This document shows, one piece after another, positions 25,284 through 33,740 of a DNA stretch of 37,103 nt. Source of the DNA: Pseudomonadota bacterium (lineage in GTDB: Bacteria > Pseudomonadota > Alphaproteobacteria > Sphingomonadales > Sphingomonadaceae); contig JAFECL010000047.1 in the NCBI GenBank assembly GCA_018242165.1, forward strand, positions 10,122-47,224. Reading direction: 5' to 3'. The notes under the pieces were generated by a model. It was not told the DNA's origin. It made no database searches and saw nothing but the letters and a program-made list of their open reading frames with translations. How positions within the stretch are numbered: position 1 is the stretch's first letter; the number at the start of each line of letters is the position of its first letter. Both the position numbers and the translations under genes were made by a program.

Positions 25284-25975
25284 GCGCGCCGCCGCGCATC
25301 CTGCTGATCGAGGACGAGGCGGCGATTGCTGCGCTGGTCCGCGAGGCGCTGGAAGAGGGCGGCTTTGTGGTCGACTGGTGCGATCACGGCGAGGAAGGGC
25401 TGCGCGTGGCAGCCGCCGGCGGCCACGATGCCATCGTGCTCGACCGCATGCTGCCCGAGATCGAGGGCCTGTCGATCGTCCGCCGGTTGCGCGCGGCGGC
25501 GGTGGCAGCACCGGTGCTGATGCTTTCGGCACTGGCCCGGGCGGAAGACCGGGTGGAAGGGCTGGACGCCGGCGCCGACGATTATCTGGGCAAGCCGTTC
25601 GAACCTTTCGAACTGGTAGCGCGGGTGCGCGCGCTGATGCGCCGGGCGACCAATCCGCTGCCCGGGGCGGTGATGCTGTTTGGCGAGCTGGAAGTGCACG
25701 TCAAGGCGCGCCGGGTGCACCGCGCCGGCCAGCATGTGGCGCTTTCCCCGCGCGAATTCGATATCCTCAAATTCATGATGGACCACGCCGGCGACGTGGT
25801 GACGCGTGAGATGTTGCTGCGCGAGGTGTGGGGGCTGAATTTCGATCCGCAGACAAATGTGATTGACGTGTCGATGAGCCGGCTGCGCCAGCGGCTGGAC
25901 GAGGGCTTTGCCGGTCCGGTGATCGAGACCGTGCGCGGTGCCGGGTTCCGCCTGCTGGGCGGGGTGGCGCCATGA
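25280..25975 (+). CDS. OmpR/PhoB-family response regulator
   Basis: A 231-residue two-component regulator. The receiver domain (about 6-120) has the acidic pair Glu11/Asp12, phospho-acceptor Asp55 in IVLDRMLPE and the conserved Lys in LGKPFEPFEL. The C-terminal winged helix (about 130-228) has LSPREFDILKFMMDHAGDVV, then TREMLLREVWG and IDVSMSRLRQRL, then ETVRGAGFRL. The start is GTG at 25280, overlapping the CHAT stop (GTGA); its stop overlaps the kinase ATG. The tight coupling with the CHAT gene suggests that it controls this locus, most likely through the TNACA-N5-TGTNA sites. Confidence 0.95.
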   Translation: MSAPPRILLIEDEAAIAALVREALEEGGFVVDWCDHGEEGLRVAAAGGHDAIVLDRMLPEIEGLSIVRRLRAAAVAAPVLMLSALARAEDRVEGLDAGADDYLGKPFEPFELVARVRALMRRATNPLPGAVMLFGELEVHVKARRVHRAGQHVALSPREFDILKFMMDHAGDVVTREMLLREVWGLNFDPQTNVIDVSMSRLRQRLDEGFAGPVIETVRGAGFRLLGGVAP

Positions 25976-27327
25976 ACCTGCCGGGCACCCGTCAATCGCT
26001 GGTGCTGGGGGTGGCGGCGCAGGTGGCGCTGGCGATCGCGCTGGCCAGCGCGGTGGTCTTCGCGGCGATCTACAGCGAGGTGCGCCATTCCACCCGTGCC
26101 CTCGCCCAGGCGGCGATCGACGCCGATCTGGCCGGGTTGGTCGAGGCCGATGCTGCCGAAGGGCCGGCGGGGCTGTCCCGGCGGATCGCCGACCGGCTGG
26201 CCTTCAGCCCCGGGGCCGGCGACAAACCCTATTACCGGCTGGAGGATTCGGCCCGGCGCGTGCTGGCCGGTAACCTGCCGGCCTGGCCCGATGCCCGGCC
26301 CGAGGTCTCGCCCGCCGGGCAGCTGCGGCTGGGCGATGGCGCCACAGTGCAATACCGCGCCACCCTGCTGCGCGGCGGCTATCGCCTGCTGGCGGGCCGC
26401 GCGGTAAACGGTGCCGAGGCCTGGTTGGCGCGGCTGGCCGGGCTGTTCGCCGCTGCGCTGGTGGCGATGGCGGCGCTGGCTTTTGCCATCGGCCGGGCCG
26501 CTGGCGCGCGGCTGAATGCACGGCTGGCGGCGATCGGTGTGGTGCTGGGGGCCTTTGGCCGAGAGGGTGCCCCGGCGGCGGCGCCGGTGGCCGACCCGGG
26601 TGACGAGATCGATGGCCTGACCGCCCAGATCAACTCCCTGCTGGAACGCACCCGGCACCTGCTGGCGGCGCGGCAGGAACTGTCGAACATCATTGCCCAC
26701 GAGACCCGCAACCCGCTGATGCATGTCAGCGCGCGGATCGCCCGGGCGCGGGCGCAGGGGCTGACCGGCGAGGTCGACCAGCAGTTGGCCGCAGCGCAGG
26801 ACAGCATCCGCCAGCTGCAGCGGATGCTCGACGCGCTGCTCGACATCGCCGCCAGCGAGGCCCAGCGCGGCGAAATGAACAGCCTGCCCGAACTGGATCT
26901 GGCCGAGCTGGCCCGCCGGCTGGTTGAACTCTACCAGCCCAGCGCCGAGGACCTTGGGCTGCGGCTGGAGGCCGAGATCGCCCCGCAGGTGCCGATGCGC
27001 GGCGAGCCGGTGCAGATGTCGAGCCTGATCGGCAATTTGCTCGACAATGCCTTCAAATACGGCGCTGGCGGCGGATGGATCCGCATAGCGGTGGCGCCCG
27101 GCCCGGTTATCGTGGTCGAGGATCGCGGGCCGGGGATCGATCCGGCGCTGCGCGAGGGGATCTTCGAACGGTTCCGCCGCGCCGCGCGGGGCGGGGCATC
27201 GCCGGCCGGACACGGGCTGGGGCTGGCCCTGGTGCGCGCCGTGGCCGAGCGCCACGGCCTGACCGCGCGGGTCGAAGATGGCCCGGGCGATGAAGGAGGA
27301 CGTGGTGCGCGCTTTGTTATTGCCTAG
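25972..27327 (+). CDS. Membrane sensor histidine kinase
   Basis: A 451-residue kinase partnered with the overlapping response regulator. Helix 1 is at about residues 11-33 and helix 2 at about 151-172, with a periplasmic sensor of some 115 residues between them and a HAMP-like linker after. The phospho-accepting His243 sits in IIAHETRNPLMHV, where most kinases have HELRTPL. The ATPase domain has N-box LIGNLLDNAFKYG, G1 VEDRGPGID and G2 GHGLGLALV, so it should be active. The sensor domain resembles nothing I recognise; an envelope signal tied to the exported proteins is a guess. The 3' end overlaps the next gene by about 23 bases. Confidence 0.94.
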   Translation: MNLPGTRQSLVLGVAAQVALAIALASAVVFAAIYSEVRHSTRALAQAAIDADLAGLVEADAAEGPAGLSRRIADRLAFSPGAGDKPYYRLEDSARRVLAGNLPAWPDARPEVSPAGQLRLGDGATVQYRATLLRGGYRLLAGRAVNGAEAWLARLAGLFAAALVAMAALAFAIGRAAGARLNARLAAIGVVLGAFGREGAPAAAPVADPGDEIDGLTAQINSLLERTRHLLAARQELSNIIAHETRNPLMHVSARIARARAQGLTGEVDQQLAAAQDSIRQLQRMLDALLDIAASEAQRGEMNSLPELDLAELARRLVELYQPSAEDLGLRLEAEIAPQVPMRGEPVQMSSLIGNLLDNAFKYGAGGGWIRIAVAPGPVIVVEDRGPGIDPALREGIFERFRRAARGGASPAGHGLGLALVRAVAERHGLTARVEDGPGDEGGRGARFVIA

Positions 27328-27865
27328 CATCGTGCTGCTGCTGGCGGCGGCACCAGCCACGCCGCCCGATGCGATAGAGGCCGCCACCGCCGCGCTGGTG
27401 GCGGGGGATGCGGCGTTGGCCCGCCATGACGGTCCGGCGCTGTTGGCGGCAGCCGGGCAGCTCTCGCGCCTGCGCGCCCATGCCGAGGATGCGGCGGGGG
27501 ACGATCTGGTGCGCCGCTGGCAGGAGCAGGCGCAGGCCTGGGGGGCGCATCTGCGTCCGCAGCCGGTGTGGCGCGGGCGGCTTTCGGGCCCGGGCTATCG
27601 CCAGCTGGTGCTGGCCCCGGGCGAACAGTTCCAGACCCGCCAGGTGTTCGCGGGCGGCCATGGCGCGCGGGTGGCGCTGGTGGCGCTGGCCGGGGGGCGG
27701 TTCCGGCTGACCATTACCGGCGGCGATGCCAGCCGGCTGTGCCAGCGCGAGGCGCGTGGGGGGCAAGTGGCCTGCGCCTGGACCCCGCTGTTCTCCGAAC
27801 CGCACCAGATCACCGTCGAAAACGCCGAGGCGGCGCCCTCGCGGTTCTATCTGGTGACCGACTGA
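27305..27865 (+). CDS. Secreted protein of unknown function, last gene of CHAT-TCS operon
   Basis: About 186 residues, not recognised. An N-terminal signal peptide (LLLPSIVLLLAAAPA) is followed by an Ala-rich helical segment (about 20-70) and a beta-rich half (about 85-186). That half has QLVLAPGEQFQTRQVFAGG and FRLTITGGDASRLCQ and ends SRFYLVTD. It is reminiscent of a small jelly-roll or pre-peptidase C-terminal fold, with two cysteines that could form a disulfide. The start is taken as GTG 27305 because AAGGAGG lies five bases upstream; GTG 27302 and ATG 27278 are alternatives. It overlaps the kinase end and so belongs to the operon. A periplasmic partner of the CHAT protein or kinase is possible. 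Confidence 0.75.
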   Translation: MRALLLPSIVLLLAAAPATPPDAIEAATAALVAGDAALARHDGPALLAAAGQLSRLRAHAEDAAGDDLVRRWQEQAQAWGAHLRPQPVWRGRLSGPGYRQLVLAPGEQFQTRQVFAGGHGARVALVALAGGRFRLTITGGDASRLCQREARGGQVACAWTPLFSEPHQITVENAEAAPSRFYLVTD

Positions 27866-27872
27866 GCCGCAA

Positions 27873-27889
27873 TTAACAGCCTTTGTAAC
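27873..27889 (+). promoter_or_regulatory. Palindromic operator C upstream of secreted protein gene
   Basis: TAACA-GCCTT-TGTAA (27874-27888) matches the TNACA-N5-TGTNA form of sites A and B and stands 58 bases before the ATG at 27948. The sequence after it closely parallels that after site A. A -10-like TAGGAT lies at 27913-27918. Confidence 0.65.
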
Positions 27890-27947
27890 GTGCCCCGGTG
27901 CCTGGCCCCGCTTAGGATCGGCGGGCTCGATCACGGGGAGACAGGGC

Positions 27948-28985
27948 ATGAACAGGTTGCGCACAATCACCTTGGCGGCGGGTGCCGCCGCCGTTCTGGC
28001 CGGGCTGATCGCCCCGGCTCCGGCCGACGCGGGCATTCTGGGCGATGCCATCAACAAGCAGCTCAACAGCCATGGCGACGGCCCGACCTGGACCGAGCAC
28101 GCTGACAGTTTCAAGGGTGCCAGCCAGGTGGTGCTGGGCCAGTTCACCGTGGTGTTCCTGACCAAGTCGGTGTCCTATTCGGGCGGCGGCTTTCTCTCCA
28201 CCAGCAACAGCGCCAAGGCGATTGGCCAGCTGGCGGGGGTCGATCCGGCCACCTACCAGCGGGTGACCGACGCGGTGTTCGAGGATTTCAAGGCCAAGCT
28301 GGCCCGCGCCGGGATCACCCTGGCCGATCCGGCCGCCTACTATGCCTCGAAATACTACCAGAAGGTCCGCAGCGAGGATCAGGGCCATCCGGTGACCGTG
28401 CCGCTGGATGACAAGCAGAGCGTCGAAGGGCAGGCCTGGTGGCCCAGCGCGCTGCCGCACCACGACAATATGGCCCTGACCATGCGGTTCATGGATGCCA
28501 ACACCACCAACGTCTACACCGCGCAGTACGACTATGCCCGGACGGCCAAGTTGCCGGTGCTGAACGTGGTCTATGTGGTCGACTTTGCCGAGCCGGCGAA
28601 AAGCACCGGCGGCGGGGTGTTCCAGAAGCTGGACGTCAAGGCGGAACTGGCGATCAGCCCGCGCGGCAGCCAGATCCAGCTGATGGATACCAGCGGCAAG
28701 GTTGGCAAGGTGGTGCTGAACAAGCCGATCGTCGAGGGCGGCACCTTTGCCGAGATCAAGGACATCACCTCGGGCCTGCAGAAGGGCGCCGAAACCGTGC
28801 AGATGCTGGGCAATATCGGCGGCGCGATCTTCGGCAAGGGCAGCAATGCCTTTGGCAAGCAGATGCGGATGGACCGGCGGATCGAATACAGCGTGGTCGA
28901 TCCCAAGGTCTGGGGCGACATGGTGATCCACGCCGGCGGCCAGACCAACGATCTGATGACCAATACGCTGGGCAGCCTGAAGTAG
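27948..28985 (+). CDS. Secreted protein of unknown function, predicted regulon member
   Basis: A 345-residue protein, not recognised. Residues 1-28 form a signal peptide ending ADA. The mature part begins GILGDAINKQLNSHGDGPTW and is mixed alpha/beta with conserved-looking aromatic stretches (LGQFTVVFLTKSVSYSGGGF, AAYYASKYYQKVRS, LPVLNVVYVVDFAEP). No cysteine remains in the mature chain and no membrane helix follows. The ATG has GGGGAG eight bases upstream. It is a single-gene unit ending in a strong intrinsic terminator, and its promoter carries site C, so it is probably co-regulated with the Slam and CHAT operons. A role as extra cargo or periplasmic factor is only inference. Confidence 0.85.
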   Translation: MNRLRTITLAAGAAAVLAGLIAPAPADAGILGDAINKQLNSHGDGPTWTEHADSFKGASQVVLGQFTVVFLTKSVSYSGGGFLSTSNSAKAIGQLAGVDPATYQRVTDAVFEDFKAKLARAGITLADPAAYYASKYYQKVRSEDQGHPVTVPLDDKQSVEGQAWWPSALPHHDNMALTMRFMDANTTNVYTAQYDYARTAKLPVLNVVYVVDFAEPAKSTGGGVFQKLDVKAELAISPRGSQIQLMDTSGKVGKVVLNKPIVEGGTFAEIKDITSGLQKGAETVQMLGNIGGAIFGKGSNAFGKQMRMDRRIEYSVVDPKVWGDMVIHAGGQTNDLMTNTLGSLK

Positions 28986-29021
28986 ACGCTGGCCCTGAAG
29001 CCCGGCTTGCGGCACAAGGAG

Positions 29022-29050
29022 CCCCGCGCCACCACGGCGCGGGGTTTTCT
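29022..29050 (+). terminator. Intrinsic terminator after the secreted-protein gene
   Basis: CCCCGCGCC (29022-29030) and GGCGCGGGG (29036-29044) form a perfect 9-bp stem with loop ACCAC, followed by TTTTCT. It begins 37 bases after the stop codon and isolates the gene from the phosphodiesterase downstream. Confidence 0.85.
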
Positions 29051-29077
29051 ATGGGTGGGGAGCGAGGGCCAGTGACG

Positions 29078-30193
29078 ATGACGCGGCGCGAGATGATCGA
29101 ACGGGCGGCCATGGCCGGGGTGGCCTTGTCCGCCAGTGCGGCGCAGGGGGCGGCGACCACCCAGCTGGCGCGGCCGCTGGTGCTGGGCCATCGCGGATCC
29201 TGCGCGCAATATCCCGAACACACGCTGGCCTCTTACGCCGAGGCGATTGCCGCCGGGGCCGACTTCATCGAGCCCGACCTGGTCTCGACCCGCGACGGGG
29301 TGCTGGTGGTGCGCCACGAGAACCTGATGACCGACGACACCGATGTGGCCGATCATCCCGAATTCGCCAGCCGCAAGCGCACCCAGGTGATCGACGGCGA
29401 GACCATGACCGGGTGGTTCACCGAGGACTTCACCCTGGCCGAACTGAAGACGCTGCGCGCGCGCGAGCCGTTGCCGGCGCTGCGCCCGGAAAGCGCGAAG
29501 TTCAACGACCGGTTCCAGATCGTCACCTTCGAGGAAATGGCCGATTTCATCGCCGCCGAGGCGGCACGGGCCGGGCGGCCGATCGGGGTGATCCCCGAAC
29601 TGAAGCATGGCGCCCATTTCGAGGCGATCGGCCTGCCGCTGGAGGAACGCTTCCTCGCCACCGTGCGGGCCAGCCGCTATCTTTCCACCGCGCCGATGAT
29701 CGTCCAGAGCTTCGAGATCGCCAACCTGAAGTGGCTGCGGGCGAATCTGAAGGGGCTGCCCAACGTCCGCCTGATGCAGCTGACTGAGAACGACGTGCCT
29801 CCGGCCGACCGTGCGGTGAAGGGTGACAAGCGGACCTGGGGCGAATTGCTGACTCCGGCGGGGCTGGCCGAAATCGCCAGCTATGCCGAATTCATTGCCC
29901 CCTACCGGCTGGACCTGATCCCGGTGGGCAAGGATGGCCGCCTGGGCCAGCCGACCGGGCTGATCCAGGCCGCGCATCAGGCCGGCCTGCTGGTGGGAAC
30001 CTGGACATTCAGGCCGGAAAACAAATATATCCCGGCCAATCTTCGCAACAAGGATGCGGAACTGGCGCGCAACCCTGCCGGTGCCATTGCCGATATTCGT
30101 ACCCATCTCGATGCCGGGCTGGATGCCTTTTTCACCGACGATGTCGCGGTGGGGCGCGCCGCGGTCGATGGCTGGCGCCGGCGGGCGCGCTGA
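29078..30193 (+). CDS. glpQ: Glycerophosphodiester phosphodiesterase, periplasmic (GlpQ-like)
   Basis: Hydrolyses glycerophosphodiesters to glycerol 3-phosphate and an alcohol, feeding phospholipid head-group salvage. About 371 residues. The N-terminus (TRREMIERAAMAGVALSASA) looks like a twin-arginine or Sec signal peptide. The GDPD core begins with LVLGHRGSCAQYPEHTLASY, with catalytic His in GHRG, then IEPDLVSTRDGVLVVRHEN with acidic metal ligands and a second His. The long insertion and the ending GLDAFFTDDVAVG fit GlpQ rather than the shorter cytoplasmic UgpQ. The start is unsure: ATG 29078 has GAGGG nine bases upstream, while ATG 29051 lies right behind the upstream terminator. Confidence 0.9.
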   Translation: MTRREMIERAAMAGVALSASAAQGAATTQLARPLVLGHRGSCAQYPEHTLASYAEAIAAGADFIEPDLVSTRDGVLVVRHENLMTDDTDVADHPEFASRKRTQVIDGETMTGWFTEDFTLAELKTLRAREPLPALRPESAKFNDRFQIVTFEEMADFIAAEAARAGRPIGVIPELKHGAHFEAIGLPLEERFLATVRASRYLSTAPMIVQSFEIANLKWLRANLKGLPNVRLMQLTENDVPPADRAVKGDKRTWGELLTPAGLAEIASYAEFIAPYRLDLIPVGKDGRLGQPTGLIQAAHQAGLLVGTWTFRPENKYIPANLRNKDAELARNPAGAIADIRTHLDAGLDAFFTDDVAVGRAAVDGWRRRAR

Positions 30194-30220
30194 TTCCCGC
30201 CGGGCACGCTTTGCGATGAA

Positions 30221-30250
30221 TTGAGTCGGTTTCGAGACAATCCGTGTAAA
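30221..30250 (+). promoter_or_regulatory. Putative promoter of ftsB
   Basis: TTGAGT (30221-30226), 18 bases, TGTAAA (30245-30250), about 40 bases before the ftsB start. A plausible sigma70-type promoter but not strong. Confidence 0.35.
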
Positions 30251-30289
30251 TGGGCTTGCGGCGCGGGCTTGGATGTGATTCGTAAGGGT

Positions 30290-30598
30290 ATGGGCAAGAT
30301 CGGGGGCGAACGTCTGGTGAGCGAAGGGGTGACGCGGGGCGTTGCCCTGTGCGCGCTGCTGGTGCTGGGCGCGATGGTCGTCGCCGGGCCCAGCGGGCTG
30401 CTTGCCTGGCGCGACTATCACCAGCAGCTTGAACAGCGCCAGACCGAACTGGTGCGGCTGCGGGCCGAGCGCGACCAGCTGAAGAACCGGGTGGCGCTGC
30501 TCGATCCGCGCCATGTCGATCCCGATCTGGCGGGCGAACTGCTGCGCCGCGACCTGAACGTGGTGCACCCCGATGAAGTGGTGATGATGCTGCGCTGA
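30290..30598 (+). CDS. ftsB: Septum formation initiator, FtsB/DivIC family
   Basis: A 102-residue division protein that forms the FtsQLB complex, which helps activate septal peptidoglycan synthesis. One membrane helix (about residues 17-38) is followed by a coiled coil (YHQQLEQRQTELVRLRAERD, QLKNRVALLDP) and the conserved tail DPDLAGELLRRDLNVVHPDE. The ATG at 30290 gives the usual short cytoplasmic tail, though its Shine-Dalgarno is too close; GTG 30275 is an alternative. It precedes the pyruvate dehydrogenase genes. Confidence 0.9.
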   Translation: MGKIGGERLVSEGVTRGVALCALLVLGAMVVAGPSGLLAWRDYHQQLEQRQTELVRLRAERDQLKNRVALLDPRHVDPDLAGELLRRDLNVVHPDEVVMMLR

Positions 30599-30722
30599 GC
30601 TTGCGCCGCATGCTTCGATAATTTCGCCGCCCGCTACATTAAATTCGTATTCGCCGGTTTCCGTAGCGGAGCCGAGCCTCTATAGACCGGCGGTCCAATC
30701 ACCACCCTTGGGGGAATCCGCC

Positions 30723-31793
30723 TTGGCCCGTTCCGGCAAGACCCAGACCAGCAAGGCCGCAGAATCCGGCGCCGAGCCGCAGCTGCGCGCGCTGCACGAT
30801 CGCTTCACGGCCGACCGCACCTATGCCGCCAGCGATGATGAATTGCTGCACTTCTACGAACAGATGGTGCTGATCCGCCGGTTCGAGGAACGCGCGGGGC
30901 AGCTCTACGGGCTGGGCCTGATCGGCGGTTTCTGCCACCTCTATATCGGCCAGGAAGCGGTTGCGGTGGGGCTGCAATCGGCGCTGGATCCGGCGAAGGA
31001 CAGCGTGATTACCGGCTATCGCGACCATGGCCACATGCTGGCCTACGGTATCGACCCCAAGGTGATCATGGCCGAGCTGACCGGGCGCGCCGCGGGCATT
31101 TCGCGCGGCAAGGGCGGATCGATGCACATGTTCAGCGTCGATCACAAGTTCTACGGCGGCCACGGCATCGTCGGGGCGCAGGTCTCGCTGGGCACCGGCC
31201 TCGCCTTTGCCCACAAGTACCGCGAGGATGGCGGGGTCTGCGTCGCCTATTTCGGCGATGGCGCGGCCAACCAGGGCCAGGTTTACGAAAGCTTCAACAT
31301 GGCGGCGCTGTGGGGCCTGCCGGTGATCTACGTGATCGAGAACAACCAGTACGCCATGGGCACCGCCGTGGCGCGCAGCTCGGCCGAAACCCATTTCCAC
31401 CGCCGTGGCACCGCCTTCCGCATCCCCGGCATGCAGGTCAACGGGATGGACGTGCTGGAAGTGCGCCAGGCCGCCAATGTCGCGCTGGACTATGTTCGCG
31501 CTGGCAATGGCCCGGTGCTGATGGAACTGAACACCTATCGCTATCGCGGCCATTCGATGTCGGATCCGGCCAAGTACCGCACCCGCGAGGAAGTGCAGGA
31601 AGTGCGCGAGCATCGCGATCCGATCGACCACGCCAAGGCCGAACTGCTGAAGCGCGGCGTGGCCGAGGAGCGGATCAAGGAGATCGACAAGCGCATCCGT
31701 CAGACCGTGACCGAAAGCGCCGATTTTGCCGAAAGCTCGCCCGAGCCCGAACTGGCCGAGCTGCATACCGACGTGCTGGTGGAGAGCTACTGA
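30723..31793 (+). CDS. pdhA: Pyruvate dehydrogenase E1 component, alpha subunit
   Basis: With PdhB it decarboxylates pyruvate using thiamine diphosphate and acetylates the lipoyl group of E2. The 356 residues show the thiamine-diphosphate motif in [20 protein letters not shown] to the Asn of [12 protein letters not shown], the phosphorylation-loop-like [15 protein letters not shown], and [15 protein letters not shown]. The start appears to be TTG at 30723 (LARSGKTQ...), with GGGGGA eight bases upstream; TTG 30708 is a longer option and no ATG fits. The stop overlaps the pdhB ATG (TGATG). A -10-like TATAGA lies at 30681-30686. Confidence 0.95.
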   Translation: MARSGKTQTSKAAESGAEPQLRALHDRFTADRTYAASDDELLHFYEQMVLIRRFEERAGQLYGLGLIGGFCHLYIGQEAVAVGLQSALDPAKDSVITGYRDHGHMLAYGIDPKVIMAELTGRAAGISRGKGGSMHMFSVDHKFYGGHGIVGAQVSLGTGLAFAHKYREDGGVCVAYFGDGAANQGQVYESFNMAALWGLPVIYVIENNQYAMGTAVARSSAETHFHRRGTAFRIPGMQVNGMDVLEVRQAANVALDYVRAGNGPVLMELNTYRYRGHSMSDPAKYRTREEVQEVREHRDPIDHAKAELLKRGVAEERIKEIDKRIRQTVTESADFAESSPEPELAELHTDVLVESY

Positions 31794-33124
31794 TGGCGGT
31801 CGAACTGAAGATGCCGGCGCTGTCGCCCACCATGGAAGAGGGCAAGCTGGCGCGCTGGCTGGTCAAGGAAGGCGACGAGGTCAAGGCTGGCGACATCCTC
31901 GCCGAGATCGAGACCGACAAGGCGACGATGGAATTTGAAGCGGTTGACGAAGGCAAGGTCGGCAAGCTGCTGGTGCCCGAGGGGACCGAAGGGGTGAAGG
32001 TTGGCACGGTGATCGCGCTGATCGGCGAGGACGAGGGCGGTGCCGCTGCCCCGGTGCCCGCCCCGGCGGCGCCCGTGCTGGCTCCCGCCCCGGTTGCCAC
32101 GCCGGCCCCGGTGGCAGCGGTCCCGGCCGCCGCGCCGCGCAACATGGCGACCATCACCGTGCGCGAGGCGCTGCGCGATGCCATGGCCGAGGAAATGCGC
32201 CGCGATGGCCGCGTTTTCGTGATGGGCGAGGAAGTCGCGCAGTACCAGGGGGCCTACAAGGTCACCCAGGGCCTGCTCGACGAATTCGGGCCGAAGCGGG
32301 TGATCGATACCCCGATCACCGAATATGGCTTTGCCGGGATCGGTGCGGGCGCGGCGATGGGCGGTCTGCGCCCGATCATCGAGTTCATGACCTTCAACTT
32401 CGCCATGCAGGCGGTTGATCACATTATCAATTCGGCCGCCAAGACCAATTACATGTCGGGCGGGCAGATGCGCTGCCCGGTGGTGTTCCGTGGCCCCAAC
32501 GGCGCGGCCAGCCGGGTGGGCGCCCAGCACAGCCAGAACTTTGCCCCGTGGTACGCCAGCGTGCCCGGTCTGGTGGTGATCGCGCCCTATGACGCGGCGG
32601 ATGCCAAGGGCCTGCTGAAATCGGCGATCCGTTCGGAAGACCCGGTGGTCTTCCTCGAGAACGAGCTGATCTATGGCCGCAGCTTTGAGATCGCCGAGGA
32701 TGGCGACACCGTGGTGCCGATCGGCAAGGCGCGGGTGATGCGCGAGGGCAGCGATGTGACGATCGTGTCCTATTCGATCGGCGTCGGCCTGGCGCTGGAG
32801 GCCGCCGAAACGCTGGCCGCCGAAGGGATCAGCGCCGAGGTGATCGACCTGCGCACGCTGCGCCCGCTCGACAAGGGTGCGGTGCTGACCAGCCTGGCCA
32901 AGACCAACCGCCTGGTGGTGGCCGAGGAAGGCTGGCCGGTCTGCTCGATCGCCAGCGAGATCATCGCGATCTGCATGGAGGAAGGCTTCGACCACCTCGA
33001 CGCCCCGGTGCTGCGGGTCTGCGACGAGGATGTGCCGCTGCCTTATGCCCACAACCTCGAAAAGGCTGCGCTCATCGACGCCGGCCGGATCGTCGCCGCG
33101 GTCAAGAAGGTCTGCTACCGTTAA
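31793..33124 (+). CDS. pdhB: Pyruvate dehydrogenase E1 component, beta subunit, with N-terminal lipoyl domain
   Basis: A 443-residue E1 beta subunit. Residues 1-80 are a biotinyl/lipoyl domain ([20 protein letters not shown]) with the lipoylated Lys in [10 protein letters not shown]; an Ala/Pro linker covers about 83-120; the transketolase-like beta domain follows ([20 protein letters not shown], then [20 protein letters not shown]) and the C-terminal domain has [12 protein letters not shown] lipoyl domain on E1 beta is a known alphaproteobacterial feature. The ATG overlaps the pdhA stop by one base. The E2 and E3 genes are not in the window. Confidence 0.96.
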   Translation: MAVELKMPALSPTMEEGKLARWLVKEGDEVKAGDILAEIETDKATMEFEAVDEGKVGKLLVPEGTEGVKVGTVIALIGEDEGGAAAPVPAPAAPVLAPAPVATPAPVAAVPAAAPRNMATITVREALRDAMAEEMRRDGRVFVMGEEVAQYQGAYKVTQGLLDEFGPKRVIDTPITEYGFAGIGAGAAMGGLRPIIEFMTFNFAMQAVDHIINSAAKTNYMSGGQMRCPVVFRGPNGAASRVGAQHSQNFAPWYASVPGLVVIAPYDAADAKGLLKSAIRSEDPVVFLENELIYGRSFEIAEDGDTVVPIGKARVMREGSDVTIVSYSIGVGLALEAAETLAAEGISAEVIDLRTLRPLDKGAVLTSLAKTNRLVVAEEGWPVCSIASEIIAICMEEGFDHLDAPVLRVCDEDVPLPYAHNLEKAALIDAGRIVAAVKKVCYR

Positions 33125-33707
33125 GGCCGATCCGGCGCCGCTGATTGCCACGCTGGGCCCGCGCGAACGCCTGGCATTGGCCTATGCCCCCGCCGCCACG
33201 CGCGGGCACTGGCTCGGCCTGCTGGCGCTGGATGCCCGGCTGGCCGGGGTAGTGCGCGGCGCGCGCGAGCCGATCCTGGGCCAGTTGCGCCTGGCCTGGT
33301 GGCGTGAACGGCTGGGCGAGGATCCGGCCCGCTGGCCCACGGGCGAGCCGCTGCTGGCCCAGTTGCGCGCGCTTCCCGCTGCCACCATGGCCCCGCTGGT
33401 CGATGGCTGGGAGGCGTTGCTGCTGGGCGAAGACCTCGAGGCGTGGCTGGCGGCGCGGCCGGCGGCGCTTGCCGCGCTGCACGCTGGCCCCGAGGTGGCC
33501 CGGTTGGCGCGCGGCTGGGCGCTTGGCGAGCTGGCCGGCGGGCCCGAGCCGATCCCCGCCCTGATCGCGGAACACAACTGGCGCGCCGTTCGCCTGCCGC
33601 GCACCCTGCGCCCGCTGCTGGTGCTGCACCATTTCGCCCGCCGCGCCGCGCATGGGCAGGGCGGGGGATTACTTGGCGCGATGCGGTTGGGCCTGATTGG
33701 TCAATGA
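33030..33707 (+). CDS. Squalene/phytoene synthase family protein (start uncertain)
   Basis: A short protein of about 195 residues after the pdhB stop, resembling the non-catalytic squalene/phytoene synthase-like group. Its conserved start is [20 protein letters not shown], then [20 protein letters not shown] and [10 protein letters not shown]. The Asp-rich motifs that bind prenyl diphosphate in true synthases are absent, so enzymatic activity is doubtful; a relation to NDUFAF6-type assembly factors is possible. The start is a problem. The homologous part begins near 33125, but in this frame no ATG, GTG or TTG occurs between 33045 and 33177. The coordinates use the in-frame ATG at 33030 (33045 also possible), which overlaps pdhB. 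A TTG at 33177 or CTG at 33138 could also be used. Confidence 0.7.
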   Translation: MCRCLMPTTSKRLRSSTPAGSSPRSRRSATVKADPAPLIATLGPRERLALAYAPAATRGHWLGLLALDARLAGVVRGAREPILGQLRLAWWRERLGEDPARWPTGEPLLAQLRALPAATMAPLVDGWEALLLGEDLEAWLAARPAALAALHAGPEVARLARGWALGELAGGPEPIPALIAEHNWRAVRLPRTLRPLLVLHHFARRAAHGQGGGLLGAMRLGLIGQ

Positions 33708-33740
33708 ATTAGGCTCCGTGCGGCGACGGAGGGCGAATCG

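Noticed and set aside
31793..33124. pdhB-lipoyl fusion as a novel architecture
   Set aside because: E1 beta with an N-terminal lipoyl domain is already known in alphaproteobacteria.
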